Source of the DNA: Polyodon spathula
Taxonomy: Eukaryota; Chordata; Actinopteri; Acipenseriformes; Polyodontidae
DNA length: 64,000 bases
Direction: 5' to 3'
NCBI RefSeq assembly: GCF_017654505.1
Contig: NC_054549.1
Location: forward strand, 29,623,854 to 29,687,853
Shown here: piece after piece, positions 8,808-19,129 of the stretch
Numbering within the stretch: position 1 is the first letter of the stretch
Layout: each line of letters opens with the position of its first letter
Notes under the pieces: generated by a model
Databases searched by the model: none
Seen by the model: only the letters and a program-made list of their open reading frames with translations
Told to the model about the DNA's origin: nothing
Position numbers and translations under genes: made by a program

Positions 8808-10585
8808 CCCAATAGTACGATTTTGAGTTCAGGTAATTCTTAAAAAGACTGCAATAATTGTTCAAAACACTGTTGGTAGGATACAACAATAAATATCAAA
8901 ACAATTATGATTATGTTAAAAGAAGATTTTGTGAGATATCAGGCACAGACAGACACAATTCATCACTGATTGTGTAGCGGTTAATGGTACCACTGTCACA
9001 ATGGAGCAATATCAATGTTGATTGTTGTAAGTGCTTATATGGTATTGTATCAAGGGGAAAAAAGCTCTTGTTCTTTTCCGAAGGAACACAGTGGTCAAAA
9101 GCAATAAATCACTGATGAAAACACTTGCACGAAAAGAAGGGAATAACTGTACTAAATATAAATGAGTACACAGGTTGTAAGTCTGTAAAAAGAATATCAG
9201 ACAAATTCTGCTTGCTAAATGTACATTTTAAAAATAGACAGCAAAACAATGTTATTAGCAGTTACAAGCTTTCGTCCATACCAAGTACTAGCATAACAAT
9301 TGTGAAGTCTTCATGCTCTTATCAGTTTTGAGAAAAATCACAGTTCATATTCATTGAGATTCAATAGGAAATAGAAGTGTAGTTCACGTGTACACATTTC
9401 TACCACGTTATTTTTACTGTAGCTTGTGTAGTAGAAAACTGTTGTAAGACATGACATTTTATTTTCTTGGGTGATATTTAAATTACACTTTCTGAAATTA
9501 AACCTGTTTTCACATTTCATATATTCTTAAATGGCCCTTAAATTCAAGCCCTTAAAATGTGTCACCTAAAGGCTACGTTAAGTAAGACGAAGTGGAGAGC
9601 TGCTCCATTACCGTTGTGATGCAATGACTGAAGCCTGCGCTTCCCCCCTAGTGGTCGTTCGGGGTGCTGATGTGGGAGCTGCTGACCAGAGGAGCGAGTC
9701 CCTACCCTGAGGTGGATCCCTATGACATCACCCACTATCTTCTGAAGGGCAGGAGGCTGCCTCAGCCACAGTACTGCCCCGACCCAATGTGAGTGCACTT
9801 CATTACCACTGATACAGCAATGTTACAGCATTTTGCTGTCAATCAAATTTTCTATCATTTGCTTTGTTATTTCTAGAAATGTTGGGGATTTTAATAGAAA
9901 TAGTTACTATATTATTGTCCGTGTGTTTGAAATGCAGTTTAGTTTACATGTCAGCCTTAAATATACGCGAATTATATATATAATATATTAGATATATATA
10001 TATATATAATATATATATATATATATAGTCATAAATGAGTAACTGCAGCTGTTGTGATATTATAGTTTGTTAAGTTAGAAAGTTCAACTATCAACTTTGT
10101 ATAGTTGCAAAAGTTACTACGTTTTCAATTTACCCCCCCCCCCAACTGACCGGGATGAATTTCTCAGACTACTTTACTTATATCCAGAGAACCACTTTTG
10201 AAGAAACATGATTAGGCACACAGTTTATATATGGTAGGAATAAAATCCATGTAAAATAATAACTGCATAATTACAAGAAAATGTAACATTAATTTAACCA
10301 CAACAGTGACGCTTAAGTCTGCCTCTCTGAAGTGCAATTATTTCCTTGTCATCAACGTAGCTGTTCTTCCCTGTCTTCAGGTTCATTATCATGCTGCAGT
10401 GTTGGAACCCAGAGCCAGAGCAGCGCCCCTCCTTCTCGGAGCTGGTCTACGAGATCAAGGAGATCCTGTCAGGCTTAACGGGCGAGCACTACATCAACCT
10501 CAAAGTGACCTATGTCAACCTGGACCAGCCCAGGCCCTACCCTGCCGAGGCAGAGTCTGCGGATGAGATGGATTCCACTTACTGA
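1..10585 (+). CDS. mst1r: mst1r (RON) receptor tyrosine kinase, 3' portion, 17 exons
   Basis: Joined exons are <1-68, 533-693, 1031-1169, 1324-1460, 1839-2018, 2220-2319, 3659-3880, 4376-4522, 4665-4827, 5161-5259, 6061-6270, 6595-6675, 7836-8017, 8174-8283, 8407-8572, 9652-9788 and 10381-10585. Every junction is GT-AG and keeps frame; the first full codon starts at 3. The 834 residues run from the end of PSI through IPT repeats, a membrane span (about residues 405-429), a short juxtamembrane segment and a kinase domain to the stop at 10583-10585. The product is a single-pass surface receptor. MST1R is preferred over MET because of the DVLIP...HRD.VIGKGHFG block before the P-loop, [11 protein letters not shown] in the kinase, the 147-nt exon 11 and Y-x-x-L docking sites. 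The 5' part (sema domain, cleavage site) is outside the window. The gene is ordinary in layout, with one SINE and one solo LTR in its introns. Confidence 0.93.
533..693 (+). CDS. mst1r: mst1r exon 5: first IPT repeat, N-terminal half
   Basis: The acceptor is a pyrimidine-rich tract ending CTGCAG at 532; the donor is GTGAGT at 694, phase 2. It encodes [18 protein letters not shown], the typical opening of an IPT (immunoglobulin-like plexin/transcription factor) repeat. Exons 5 and 6 together are 300 nt and phase 0 on both sides, so both could be skipped without losing frame, as in the human RON isoform lacking exons 5 and 6. Confidence 0.9.
1031..1169 (+). CDS. mst1r: mst1r exon 6: first IPT repeat, C-terminal half
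   Basis: The acceptor is TTTCCCTAG at 1030; the donor GTAACT at 1170 is phase 0. The split codon with exon 5 gives His, then LVCRIE. It carries the NGS glycosylation sequon in VNGSYY. Reading continues past the donor in the genomic frame for about 60 nt, so the exact splice was chosen by frame and by the match to the following IPT repeat. Confidence 0.85.
1324..1460 (+). CDS. mst1r: mst1r exon 7: second IPT repeat start
   Basis: The acceptor TTATCAG ends at 1323; the donor GTATGA at 1461 is phase 2. The encoded [18 protein letters not shown] is a clear IPT repeat start, closely parallel to the second IPT repeat of MET and RON. NVT is a glycosylation sequon. Confidence 0.92.
1839..2018 (+). 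CDS. mst1r: mst1r exon 8: second IPT end and third IPT start
   Basis: The acceptor is TTTTTTAG at 1838; the donor GTGAGT at 2019 is phase 2. It encodes IVCVTPAME (the end of IPT 2) and then [15 protein letters not shown], the opening strand of IPT 3. The NTS sequon lies near the start. Confidence 0.9.
2220..2319 (+). CDS. mst1r: mst1r exon 9: third IPT repeat
   Basis: The acceptor CTAATACAG ends at 2219; the donor GTAGGT at 2320 is phase 0. It encodes [16 protein letters not shown], the GG/GS..ITI.G.NL core of an IPT repeat, with an NIT sequon. The exon has no methionine, so it is easily missed by open-frame searches; it is supported by frame and motif. Confidence 0.88.
2320..3658 (+). other. 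mst1r intron 9
   Basis: A 1.34-kb AT-rich intron between a GTAGGT donor and a TTGCTCAG acceptor. I see no exon-like, RNA-like or mobile-element signal in it. The open frames at 3099-3365 and 3250-3447 are chance frames with no family motif. Confidence 0.7.
3659..3880 (+). CDS. mst1r: mst1r exon 10: third to fourth IPT region
   Basis: The acceptor TTGCTCAG ends at 3658; the donor GTATGT at 3881 is phase 0. The 74 residues include [17 protein letters not shown] and [15 protein letters not shown], typical of the linker from IPT 3 to IPT 4 in this family. A second in-frame donor (GTACAT) sits 6 nt earlier, so a two-residue-shorter form is possible. Confidence 0.9.
4376..4522 (+). CDS. mst1r: mst1r exon 11: fourth IPT cassette exon, 147 nt
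   Basis: The acceptor TTTTGCAG ends at 4375; the donor GTGAGT at 4523. It is exactly 147 nt, 49 codons, phase 0 at both ends, and includes three cysteines (TEC, VDC, ITC). The human RON exon 11 is also 147 nt; its skipping makes the oncogenic delta165 form lacking 49 residues, with unpaired cysteines. The same in-frame cassette structure is present here. Confidence 0.92.
4665..4827 (+). CDS. mst1r: mst1r exon 12: transmembrane segment
   Basis: The acceptor CCCTCAG ends at 4664; the donor is GTACCA at 4828, phase 1. The donor was chosen because only phase 1 keeps exon 13 open. The exon encodes the end of the extracellular part ([14 protein letters not shown]), about 25 hydrophobic residues from VTGIVLG to FLVMHL, and the basic stop-transfer segment RKKKS on the cytoplasmic side. 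Confidence 0.88.
5161..5259 (+). CDS. mst1r: mst1r exon 13: juxtamembrane exon (equivalent of MET exon 14)
   Basis: The acceptor TTTTCAG ends at 5160; the donor GTGAGT at 5260. It is 99 nt, phase 1 at both ends, so it can be skipped in frame. By order it corresponds to MET exon 14 (141 nt), which carries the Cbl-binding D-Y-R tyrosine. The 33 residues here include [16 protein letters not shown] and GDFNR but no tyrosine at all. It is supported by splice sites and frame; sequence similarity in this region is weak across the family, so the identity of the exon is an inference. Confidence 0.75.
5511..5997 (+). mobile_element. tRNA-derived SINE in mst1r intron 13
   Basis: It starts near 5519 with a tRNA-like head: an A-box-like block (GGCTCCCGAGTGGCACATCC) and a B box (GGTTTGAATCC, 5584-5594). 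A long tRNA-unrelated body follows, then a tail (GGTGACGACTAAATG, after ATTGGGCATTC) and a CAAA/poly-A end. The flanks ACATACTG (5511-5518) and ACATTACTG (5989-5997) look like a target-site duplication with one base of drift. It lies in the sense orientation of the host gene. It resembles a SINE type widespread in ray-finned fishes; the family name is not certain. Confidence 0.8.
6061..6270 (+). CDS. mst1r: mst1r exon 14: juxtamembrane to P-loop start
   Basis: The acceptor CCCTTCAG ends at 6060; the donor GTTACT at 6271 is phase 1. It encodes the second half of the juxtamembrane segment and then [18 protein letters not shown] and IGKG, the start of the glycine-rich loop. The DVLIP..E...HRD.VIGKG block is the strongest reason for calling RON rather than MET. 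The only juxtamembrane tyrosine is in PLYAGS. Confidence 0.93.
6595..6675 (+). CDS. mst1r: mst1r exon 15: P-loop and catalytic lysine
   Basis: The acceptor CATTTCAG ends at 6594; the donor GTAAGT at 6676 is phase 1. It encodes [18 protein letters not shown] and IHCAVKSLN: the end of the GKGHFG nucleotide loop and the ATP-binding lysine of the AVK motif. Confidence 0.95.
7177..7586 (+). mobile_element. solo LTR with 5-bp target duplication in mst1r intron 15
   Basis: A 410-bp sequence starts TGTGGCAGAGC and ends GCCTGCCACA, flanked by perfect AATAC direct repeats (7172-7176 and 7587-7591). TG...CA ends with a 5-bp duplication are the mark of an LTR retroelement, and no internal gag or pol sequence is present, so one LTR remains after recombination. 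Inside are an inverted pair around CAGGTGGCTGGGG / CCAGCCACCTG and a T-rich stretch near the 3' end. The family is probably Ty3/gypsy by general look. Confidence 0.8.
7836..8017 (+). CDS. mst1r: mst1r exon 16: kinase N-lobe (alpha-C helix to hinge)
   Basis: The acceptor GTTGCAG ends at 7835; the donor GTAAGA at 8018 is phase 0. It encodes [17 protein letters not shown] (alpha-C helix with the salt-bridge Glu), [15 protein letters not shown], and [16 protein letters not shown], the gatekeeper and hinge. LKEGLLMKG and LLPNEGLP match RON better than MET. Confidence 0.95.
8174..8283 (+). CDS. mst1r: mst1r exon 17: kinase catalytic loop
   Basis: The acceptor CTCTGCAG ends at 8173; the donor GTGAGT at 8284 is phase 2. 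It encodes [18 protein letters not shown] and [12 protein letters not shown], the tyrosine-kinase catalytic loop with the catalytic Asp and the Asn metal ligand. Confidence 0.96.
8407..8572 (+). CDS. mst1r: mst1r exon 18: DFG motif and activation loop
   Basis: The acceptor TTGACAG ends at 8406; the donor GTAAGT at 8573 is phase 0. It encodes [19 protein letters not shown] with the paired activation-loop tyrosines, then [17 protein letters not shown] and TTKSDV. DFG is followed by Met where the family usually has Leu. Confidence 0.96.
8573..9651 (+). other. mst1r intron 18
   Basis: A 1.08-kb intron with a 32-base poly-T tract at 8776-8807. No other element is recognised. The Phe-rich open frames over the T tract are products of the homopolymer. 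Confidence 0.7.
9652..9788 (+). CDS. mst1r: mst1r exon 19: kinase C-lobe
   Basis: The acceptor CCCCCCTAG ends at 9651; the donor GTGAGT at 9789 is phase 2. It encodes [35 protein letters not shown] and QPQYCPDP, the conserved C-lobe of MET/RON kinases. Confidence 0.95.
9789..10380 (+). other. mst1r intron 19 with TA microsatellite
   Basis: A 592-bp intron containing an interrupted AT/TA dinucleotide tract (about 9971-10027) and a 10-base C run near 10134. Nothing else is seen. Confidence 0.75.
10381..10585 (+). CDS. mst1r: mst1r exon 20: kinase end and C-terminal docking tail
   Basis: The acceptor CTGTCTTCAG ends at 10380; the stop TGA is at 10583-10585. It encodes [19 protein letters not shown] (end of the kinase), then [13 protein letters not shown], the two-tyrosine multi-adaptor docking site of the MET/RON family, and a short acidic end ([12 protein letters not shown]). 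In MET and RON this site recruits Grb2, Gab1, PI3K and others when phosphorylated. Both tyrosines here are followed by x-Asn. Confidence 0.96.
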
Positions 10586-12165
<1,580 letters not shown>

Positions 12166-14155
12166 GGCTCCTAAATAGTTAACCATGTTAAATACATTTA
12201 ATGGAACAAAAAACTGAAAATAGATTTAAACACCTCAGGGCTGTAATAGGGTGTTAGAATTCAGCTGACAAGGTTGTTTTTTAAAGCCTATGCTGAAGTC
12301 TGCGTGTCATGTTTTTCTCGTTTCCTGTTGTATTATTCCTCGACAGCAGTGCTGTATTTGGGAGTGGTGGGACGAGAATAGCTGCAGGCAGCCCATAGCC
12401 GCCACTCTTGGTTCCCAACAGCAGTTTGGTTTGGGCTCAGAGAGTGAAGGACATACAGTATCCCAAGGTCCTGGTTATTTCCACTCTCATCTGAGAGACA
12501 GAAGTGAGGGTCAGTGTTCTTTATTGCTAGGAAACCATATTATTAAGGCTGCAATGTTATCATTGTTGCCAAGTGCAGATGAGAAGAAGGAATATTTTCA
12601 ATAATGTACTACACTATTACAAAAAAATTCACAACAAATACAGACTATTATGTGCTATTTCAAGAGAAACAACAGCAGATTTAAGCCACCAGAGTTCACT
12701 ACACCCCTGTCATTACAATGTATCCCAGCTTCCTGTGCTCTTAGGTAGACAACTTTCATTTCCATTATAAAAAGCTAAAATACATATTGAAATCCAAAAT
12801 AGTCGCTAAATTCCAACTGTAATTCACCACTCTCTCATTAAAACAACCTGCAGTTGCATGTCTTGCCAGTGCTCTGCTAACCTATGCATTATTAAGTATT
12901 CTAATCCTGCATTTCCTGGTAATTAGAAGCAGGCACCGGCAACTTCTTTGCATCCAGAATTTAATGAAGTTTAGCCCTGGCTTTGCTTTCAGATCTCAAG
13001 AACCCCACTTAAGAGCCACTTGACATCATTGCCCACTGAGAGTACTGCAGGAGCTGGGATTTTAATTTAGATTCTTAGCTGTTCACTGAACTGCACTAAA
13101 TTCTGACTCGGGGTGGGGCACTTAAAAAAAAAAAAAGGGGGGGTTCTTGCAGCCTTCGTCTACAGTGGTTGTTTTTGCATGTAGTTCCACAGAATTCCCA
13201 AAAAGGGCACAGTAACTTCTAGCAATGCCTCCCAGGGATGTGTTCATACTGCTCACAAATCACTCCCCATTCATATTTCAATGAAACTCTCCCTGGTAGT
13301 AAAGATGTTGTAGTTGACACCTTGTGGCTTATCCTCATATGTCTTTAGGCCACAACAGCGCTGAAGAGTGATCAATTATTATTTCCCCCACGGTTTACTG
13401 TTACAACCTGCCATTCGTTACTCCACTGCATTTTGCATGTCCATTAACTAATAAAGTTTTCATTATACATGAATCTTTAGGCTAATCACTCCACTGACAT
13501 TATCTCTGACTGGGAGATGCAAACTTTGAGTTCCATGACCAGCGATTATTAGAGTAAGGATATACTTCACCTGAATAACCACAAGATGGCAATCACAAAG
13601 CACAAAGCTTTATACTCCACTGTGCTAAAAGAAAATGAAACTGGCGCTGTTACAAAACTAGACAGAAAGAAATTAGAAAGGTTAATTTAAGAACTCGACA
13701 AGAAGTTCTTTCTTACCTGTACTAGTTTTGTAACATTACTGATATGTTTGCTTTTCCCAGCGAAAAAATTGCAAATAATTGCCCCCGGGAGGATACAAAT
13801 TTGTTAAAACAGGAACCATTTAGTGGGCAGCACATGTCAGGGATGTAAGTCATTGGAGATGCATTCATTTCTTATGGCCTGAGAAATAACGAAACGTGAA
13901 TTACGTTTCATCTTCCTGGCACAGCAAAATCATGTTTGCAAAGACTCAAGAGAAAACAGTGGGGCGAATAAAACCACATGTTTTTTTTGTTTTTGTTTTT
14001 TTGTTAGAAAGAGATTGAAAGCAAAATGCCTTGAGAAAAAAAGCCTTATATTCTTGCTCAAGCTCTCATGGATTTTCAAAAAGAGACTCAGCCGAATAAC
14101 CTGGAGAGCAAAATGGATACAGTATTGTACTTGATCAATATCACCCTGTGAGGCA
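12166..14155. other. non-coding stretch downstream of mst1r
   Basis: AT-rich sequence without family motifs in any frame. It contains a short inverted repeat at 13,649-13,734 and homopolymer A/T runs near 13,120 and 13,980. No exon, RNA gene or full mobile element is recognised. Confidence 0.6.
13649..13734. repeat. 86-bp inverted repeat, MITE-like
   Basis: Perfect 13-base arms GTTACAAAACTAG (13649-13661) and CTAGTTTTGTAAC (13722-13734), with further pairing inward (AGAAAGAA with TTCTTTCT). It could be a small foldback element remnant. Confidence 0.5.
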
Positions 14156-14753
14156 TGTGAGTAAAAATGGATTTTCCAGACAGCGATTTACATGTAAAAA
14201 AAAATAAAAACTGTATTTAATATTACACGGAAAAGAAAAAAAAACAATAAAGAAGAATGTGAGTGAGGGAGTGCTAGAGTAATCAAAAATAAAAGAACGG
14301 AAGCCTCTTAATCCTCTTCGTGATCTGCTCAATCCAAAATGAAACAAAAAGGAATAAAAACAGAAAAGAGCAAAGTTAGTAAGGCCTCCGTCCGTAATTA
14401 AAAGTAAATAACACAGTCCAACCCCACACGTACTTCCCTCCAGCCTTTTTTTCCCCGCCTCTATTCCTCGGGACCAACCCCGAACACAGTAGCACGTTCC
14501 CTTTAGTATGCAAACCCCGCCCCGGTAGTCAGTGGATCACCAATCCCAGACTGACAGGTATCCTTAACTTCACTTGACTCCAGTGGCTGGAATTTACATA
14601 CTCATACTTCCGCCCCTCACCAAGGTGCTGCCCCTCATAAAGATAACTTTTGTCATGGTCACAAGACCTTGGTAAGGGAAGTCCCAAGTTGGTTTGATGC
14701 CTTCTACTGTTGGGAGGCTGAATTGCAGACTGAAACCCCTTTGACTCATCACA
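14156..14753 (-). repeat. 3' LTR of the Gmr1-type element
   Basis: 598 bp, starting TGTGATGAGTC and ending TTTTTACTCACA on the minus strand. It matches the right LTR nearly base for base, with about fifteen visible substitutions and one 28-bp segment (about 14,353-14,380) that the right copy lacks. A GC-box-like GGGCGGGG lies in its first half. Confidence 0.93.
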
Positions 14754-15042
14754 TATCCCACCCCTCAGATAGGAGCCGAAGGAACACTCGGAAACCTCTA
14801 ACCCCTCCTTTTTCCCTCCCTCCCGGGAAAAAAAAATCAGCGTTTTGATGTAACTTACCCTCACGATGCCTTATTTGAAAGGCGAAGGGCTGGAGCGCTA
14901 GGTACCACCGCGTAATCCTAGCGTTTGAATCCTTCATTGTGTCTAACCACTTTAAAGGGGCATGATCTGTGATGAGTACAAAGGGTCGTCCCAGAAGATA
15001 GTATTTTAAGGACTCCACTGCCCATTTTACTGCCAGGCATTA
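14749..15042 (-). pseudogene. Gmr1-type element: RNase H C-terminal part
   Basis: Reads VLITDHAPLKWLDTMKDSN and IRHREGKLHQNADF, the end of the Ty3/gypsy RNase H domain. It is separated from the rest of pol by an in-frame TAA at 15040-15042. The pol stop codon itself (14749-14751) uses the first bases of the 3' LTR. Confidence 0.85.
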
Positions 15043-15648
15043 TTTCTCTACCACAGAGTACCTTTGTTCTCTCGGCAGTAACTTCCGACTAATATATAGT
15101 ATCGGGTTTTCTATACCATTTTTTTCCTGGGACAGAACCGCCTCCAGACCAGTCTGCGATGCATCGGTCTGAAGGATGAACTCTCGGCTGAAATCCGGGC
15201 TTACTAATGCTGGGGCCTGACTCAAGTTAGTTTTAATAGACTTAAAAGCCGTCTGACACTCTGCACTCCACTTAATTTTATTTGGAGCGTTCTTTTTAGT
15301 GAGATCAGTGAGAGGGGCGGCTATAGTGGAAAAGTGTGGAATAAAGCGGCGGTAATAACCAGCCAACCCTAACAGTGATCTCACCTGGGTTTTTGTGGTA
15401 GGTACCGGTGAATCCAACAAAGCCTGGACTTTTGAAACCAACGGTTTCACTCTACCCTTACCCATTATGAAACCTAAATATTTTGTTTCTTCTTTTCCAA
15501 TAGCGCACTTTGCCATGTTCGCTGTGAGCCCCGCCTTCCTCAGAGACTGTAGGACGGCTTTTAATCTACTCAAATGTTCTTTCCAGGAAGAACTGTATAT
15601 GACTACATCATCGATATATGCAGCTGCATACTCTCGATGAGGTTGTTA
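15040..15648 (-). pseudogene. Gmr1-type element: RT active site, thumb and RNase H start
   Basis: After an in-frame TAA at 15646-15648 the frame continues with AAYIDDVVIYS, the intact Y-x-D-D catalytic motif. It then gives KYLGFIMGKGRVKP, LLGLAGYYRRFIPHFS (thumb) and FILQTDASQTGLEAVLSQ, the start of RNase H with its first catalytic Asp. The next in-frame stop is at 15040. Confidence 0.9.
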
Positions 15649-16380
15649 TACCCTGTCCATCAGTCTCTGGAAAGTTGCGGGAGCTCCATGAAGTCCGAAC
15701 GGCATAGTACAAAATTGAAAAAGACCATCTGGGGTTGAGAATGTCGTTTTCTCACGAGAGGCTTTTGCTAATGGAATTTGCCAGTATCCTTTCGTCAGAT
15801 CCAAAGTTGAAATAAACCGAGCTCGCCCCAGCCTGTCTAAGAGTTCATCTACCCGAGGCATGGGATATGCATCAAACTTAGAGATAGCATTCACCCTCCT
15901 AAAGTCTATACATAACCGTAGTGACCCATCTGGTTTGTCTATTGGTACAATTGGGCTACACCACTCACTTCGGGAAGGTTCAATTATCCCAAGTTTCAAC
16001 ATACACTCCACCTCCCTCCGGACAGAATCTCTCCGACTTTCTGGAATGCGATACGGTCTCTGTCTAACTCTCAGACCTGGCGGAGTGATAACCGCATGTT
16101 CAATCAAATGCGTTCTTCCGGGCACGTTAGAAAACACATCACCAAACATTTTGATTAAATTGCTTACCTCTTTGCGTTGATCAGGAGTTAATTGTTCCCC
16201 CATCGGAACCCCAGCTGCTGATACTGGCTCAATTGAGGGTCCATAGTCCTCTCCCTCCTGTTCGGGAGATATAAAATGGACCTCTCGTTCTTTCCACGGT
16301 TTGAGGAGATTAACATGATAAATTTGATTTTCCTTCTGACGCCCAGGCTGTCGGATCTCATAATTAACTTTTCCTATTGC
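15646..16380 (-). pseudogene. Gmr1-type element: reverse transcriptase fingers and palm
   Basis: Contains HAVITPPGLRVRQRPYRIP, KPDGSLRLCIDFRRVNAIS, DLTKGYWQIPL and FCTMPFGLHGAPATFQRLMD, the ordered Ty3/gypsy RT blocks before Y-x-D-D. The frame is open upstream of 16,203 to the TGA at 16381-16383 and joins the integrase C-terminus without a gap, showing one original pol reading frame. Confidence 0.93.
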
Positions 16381-17694
16381 TCAAATGACCTCAAAGGGAC
16401 CCTGCCATTTAGCAAACAACTTAGATTCTGATGAGGGCAACAACAACAACACTTTGTCTCCAGGTCGAAAGTTCCTAATTCTTGCATTTTTATTGTAGCT
16501 TTGCTGCTGCTTCTGCTGTGCCACTTTGAGATTGTCATGTGCCAATCGACCGACTAATTCTAAGCTATCGTGTAGCTGTAATACATATTTCACTATATTT
16601 TTAGAGTCTTTTGACTGTTCTTCCCAGCCTTCTCTTATGAGATCCAAGATACCCTGCGGCTGCCGACCGTACAAGAGCTCAAACGGAGAGAACCCCGTTG
16701 AGGATTGTGGTACCTCACGAACTGCAAAGAGCAAGCAGGGAAGCAGTTTAGCCCAATTACGTTTCTCCTGATCTACAAAGCGGCGCAACATACTTTTTAA
16801 AGTCTGATTAAATCGTTCAACAAGCCCATCCGTTTGAGGATGAAAAACTGAGGTTCTAATTGAATGGATTTTCAATAATTTGTATAGTTGCTGAATACAG
16901 TCTGACATAAAATTAGTGCCCTGATCAGTGAGAATTTCTTTCAGGATTCCCACCCTAGAAAATATTTTAACCAATTCATTTGCTACTACTTCTGCACTCA
17001 TGGAGCGTAAGGGAACAGCTTCTAGATATCGCGTTGCGTAGTCCACTACTACCAAAATATATCGATATCCTGACTCTGCTCCCTCCAGAGGGCCTACTAA
17101 ATCTACACCAATCCTCTCAAACGGTACTCCAATAATTGGCAGTGAGACCAGAGGTGCGGGGCGAACTAACTTAGGGGCAGCTAATTGACATTCCGGACAC
17201 TCAGATACATACTTCCACATAAGACCATAAACCCCTAGCCAAAAAAAACGGACCAGAATTCGTTCCTGGGTCTTTTCAGTTCCTAAATGACCTGCAAATG
17301 GAATGTCATGCGCCAATCTCATGACTTCCGACTGAAAAGGCCCAGGAACCAATAACTGTTTTACGAGCTGTCCCATCCCGGGAGCCCGGGTTATTCTATA
17401 TAATAAGTGCCCAGATACAGAAAAATGAGGAAATACCACTGGTTGTCCTTCCTGCATATCCTTCCCCTCAACATATCTGACCTGTTTCCAAGCATACTGT
17501 AACGTGGGATCATTTTGTTGTTCATAGCCTAGGTCAATATCTCGGTCCCAATGATTAGGTACGCTGAGAGGAGTGCCTTTTATTATGTGACCTTCCACAT
17601 CAGTAACCTCGCAGCCCCAGTCACACTGAACACCTACTCCTTTACCCTGCCGTTTACAAGATTGGTTTACCTTTGAGTCAGACCCCTCCCCTTG
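16381..17694 (-). pseudogene. Gmr1-type element: integrase with GPY/F module
   Basis: About 405 open residues from 17,598. The zinc-binding H-H-C-C region reads HDIPFAGHLG...CPECQLA. The catalytic D, D and E lie in RIGVDLVGPL, ILTDQGTNFM and HPQTDGLVERFN. The end has GDKVLLLLP and AKWQGPFEVI, the GPY/F module. It lies upstream of RT in the direction of transcription, unlike ordinary Ty3/gypsy elements. It ends at a TGA (16381-16383), after which the same frame continues into RT. Confidence 0.95.
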
Positions 17695-18186
17695 TCATCT
17701 CAGAGTTCCCTCATATTTTTCCACCCTGCGCTCCCTCTTTGTTTTTCTCGGGCGGATTTTAGGGTTAAACAGGTCGGATTGTAACGGGAAAATCTCACCA
17801 ATTGTTTTCTCCCACTGCTTAGATTGTCCCCTGGTAGAAACTAAGACCATTTCCCGACCTAAAATACAATAAAAAAATGGCAAGTCTCTTCCCAGGAGAA
17901 CAGGGTATGGTAAACATTGCGCTACAGCCACTTTAACGTAAGCTGAGTAACCATCAACAGTAAGTCTAACTTTAGTGGTGAGATAAACCCGAGTTTGTCC
18001 ATGGATACATGAGATAGCTACTTTACCCTGTGGCTCCCAGGTTACCCCCTCCAAAAGAGCTTGTCGAATCAATGTTTGTGCACACCCAGAGTCCGCAAAT
18101 GCATTAGTACTCTTATGCCCGACCTGTACTCTTAATTGATAAGGGCCCTCCCGACATTCCCCAGTGTTCTTACCTGTTACTGTCAA
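17695..18186 (-). pseudogene. Gmr1-type element: aspartic protease
   Basis: 163 open residues with the retropepsin active site ADSGCAQTLIRQ and, further on, YPVLLGRDLPFF, the conserved I/V-L-G-x-D block. It overlaps the gag end by 17 nt in another frame, which may reflect the original gag-pol arrangement or decay. A TGA at 17695-17697 separates it from integrase. Confidence 0.85.
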
Positions 18187-19128
18187 CCAGGATCTTCTTG
18201 CCAGGTTTACCTACCATCATCGGACAGTCCCTGGCTATATGTCCAGGCTCATTGCATCGGTAACAAACTGGGGTACAAGGCACCAACAGAGTTTGCTTGT
18301 CCTGTGAGTCAGTGACCGACAGGTTAGGGGTTTTTTCTCTCGCCCAAGATGGGGCTAACCTTGACCTCCATGGTCTGAAGGTCTGGTTACCTCCTCTGGG
18401 CTTCATTGATGGGTTGGTCCTGGTTAGTTTAGGCACAGGAGTGGGGTCAGAGGCGGCGCCTTCGTTCGCATCCTCATATGCCTCCACCAGGATGATGGCC
18501 TTCTCGAGAGTGGTAGGTTGATTCCTTTTAACCCACTCCCGATTTCCTGGCGGTAGTATGGATGCGAACTGCTCTATGGCGATCTTCTGCACCAGTTCTT
18601 GGGGGTGTGTTCTTCCGGAGCAGCCACCGGGTGCACTGATCCAGGAGATACTGTCCCGCAACCCGGGGCCGCACCCCCTTGGACAGCTGGTATTCCCGGA
18701 AACGGCGCCGGTATGTTTCTTCCGTGATCCCGAGGCGTGAGAGAATGGCTTCTTTAACTTTTGTATAATCCACGGCCTCCGAGGCCATTAATGCTCTGTA
18801 CGTTGCTTGCGCTTCTCCTGTCAAACAGGGTGCCAATTTCATGGCCCAGTGTTCCTTCGGCCACCCTGCTGCTTCTGTCACTCTCTCAAAGGTGACCAAG
18901 AACGCCTCAGGATCATCTTCCAGAGTCATCTTCTGTAACTTTGGTTGTGAAGAAAACATCCGGGCAACCGCTGTTTCCGCCGGGAGTGTCGAGATCTTTC
19001 TCTACCAGCTGACCAAAGAACTGGGCGAGCTGTTCCTGGCGCCGCGCTTCCCTCTCCTCTCGCTTCTCCTCCTGCTCCCTAAACATCGCCAAGACTGTAG
19101 CTGGATCCATCTTCCACAATGACACCAC
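18170..19128 (-). pseudogene. Gmr1-type element: gag, frameshifted
   Basis: It begins just inside the 5' LTR (KMDPATVLAMFREQEEKREE), continues in a second frame (LEDDPEAFLVTFERVTEAAG and the capsid-like segment that follows) and ends in a third frame with a zinc knuckle CYRCNEPGHIARDC (C-x2-C-x4-H-x4-C). The three frames overlap at about 18,913-18,959 and 18,528-18,661, so at least two frameshifts have occurred. Confidence 0.85.
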
Positions 19129-19129
19129 G
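19106..19129 (-). other. putative primer-binding region of the Gmr1-type element
   Basis: The bases next to the 5' LTR read CGTGGTGTCATTGTGGAAG on the minus strand. The TGGTGTCA start and its position suggest the tRNA primer site. The matching tRNA was not identified. Confidence 0.4.

Noticed and set aside
8635..8843. Small Phe-rich open frames
   Set aside because: Produced by the 32-base poly-T tract in mst1r intron 18.
1..10585. MET instead of MST1R
   Set aside because: The kinase is similar to both, but the block before the P-loop (DVLIP...HRD.VIGKGHFG), [20 protein letters not shown], Leu at +3 of both docking tyrosines and the 147-nt exon 11 favour RON.
15395..16180. Plus-strand open frames of 81 and 106 residues
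   Set aside because: Antisense shadows of the RT coding region of the Gmr1-type element.
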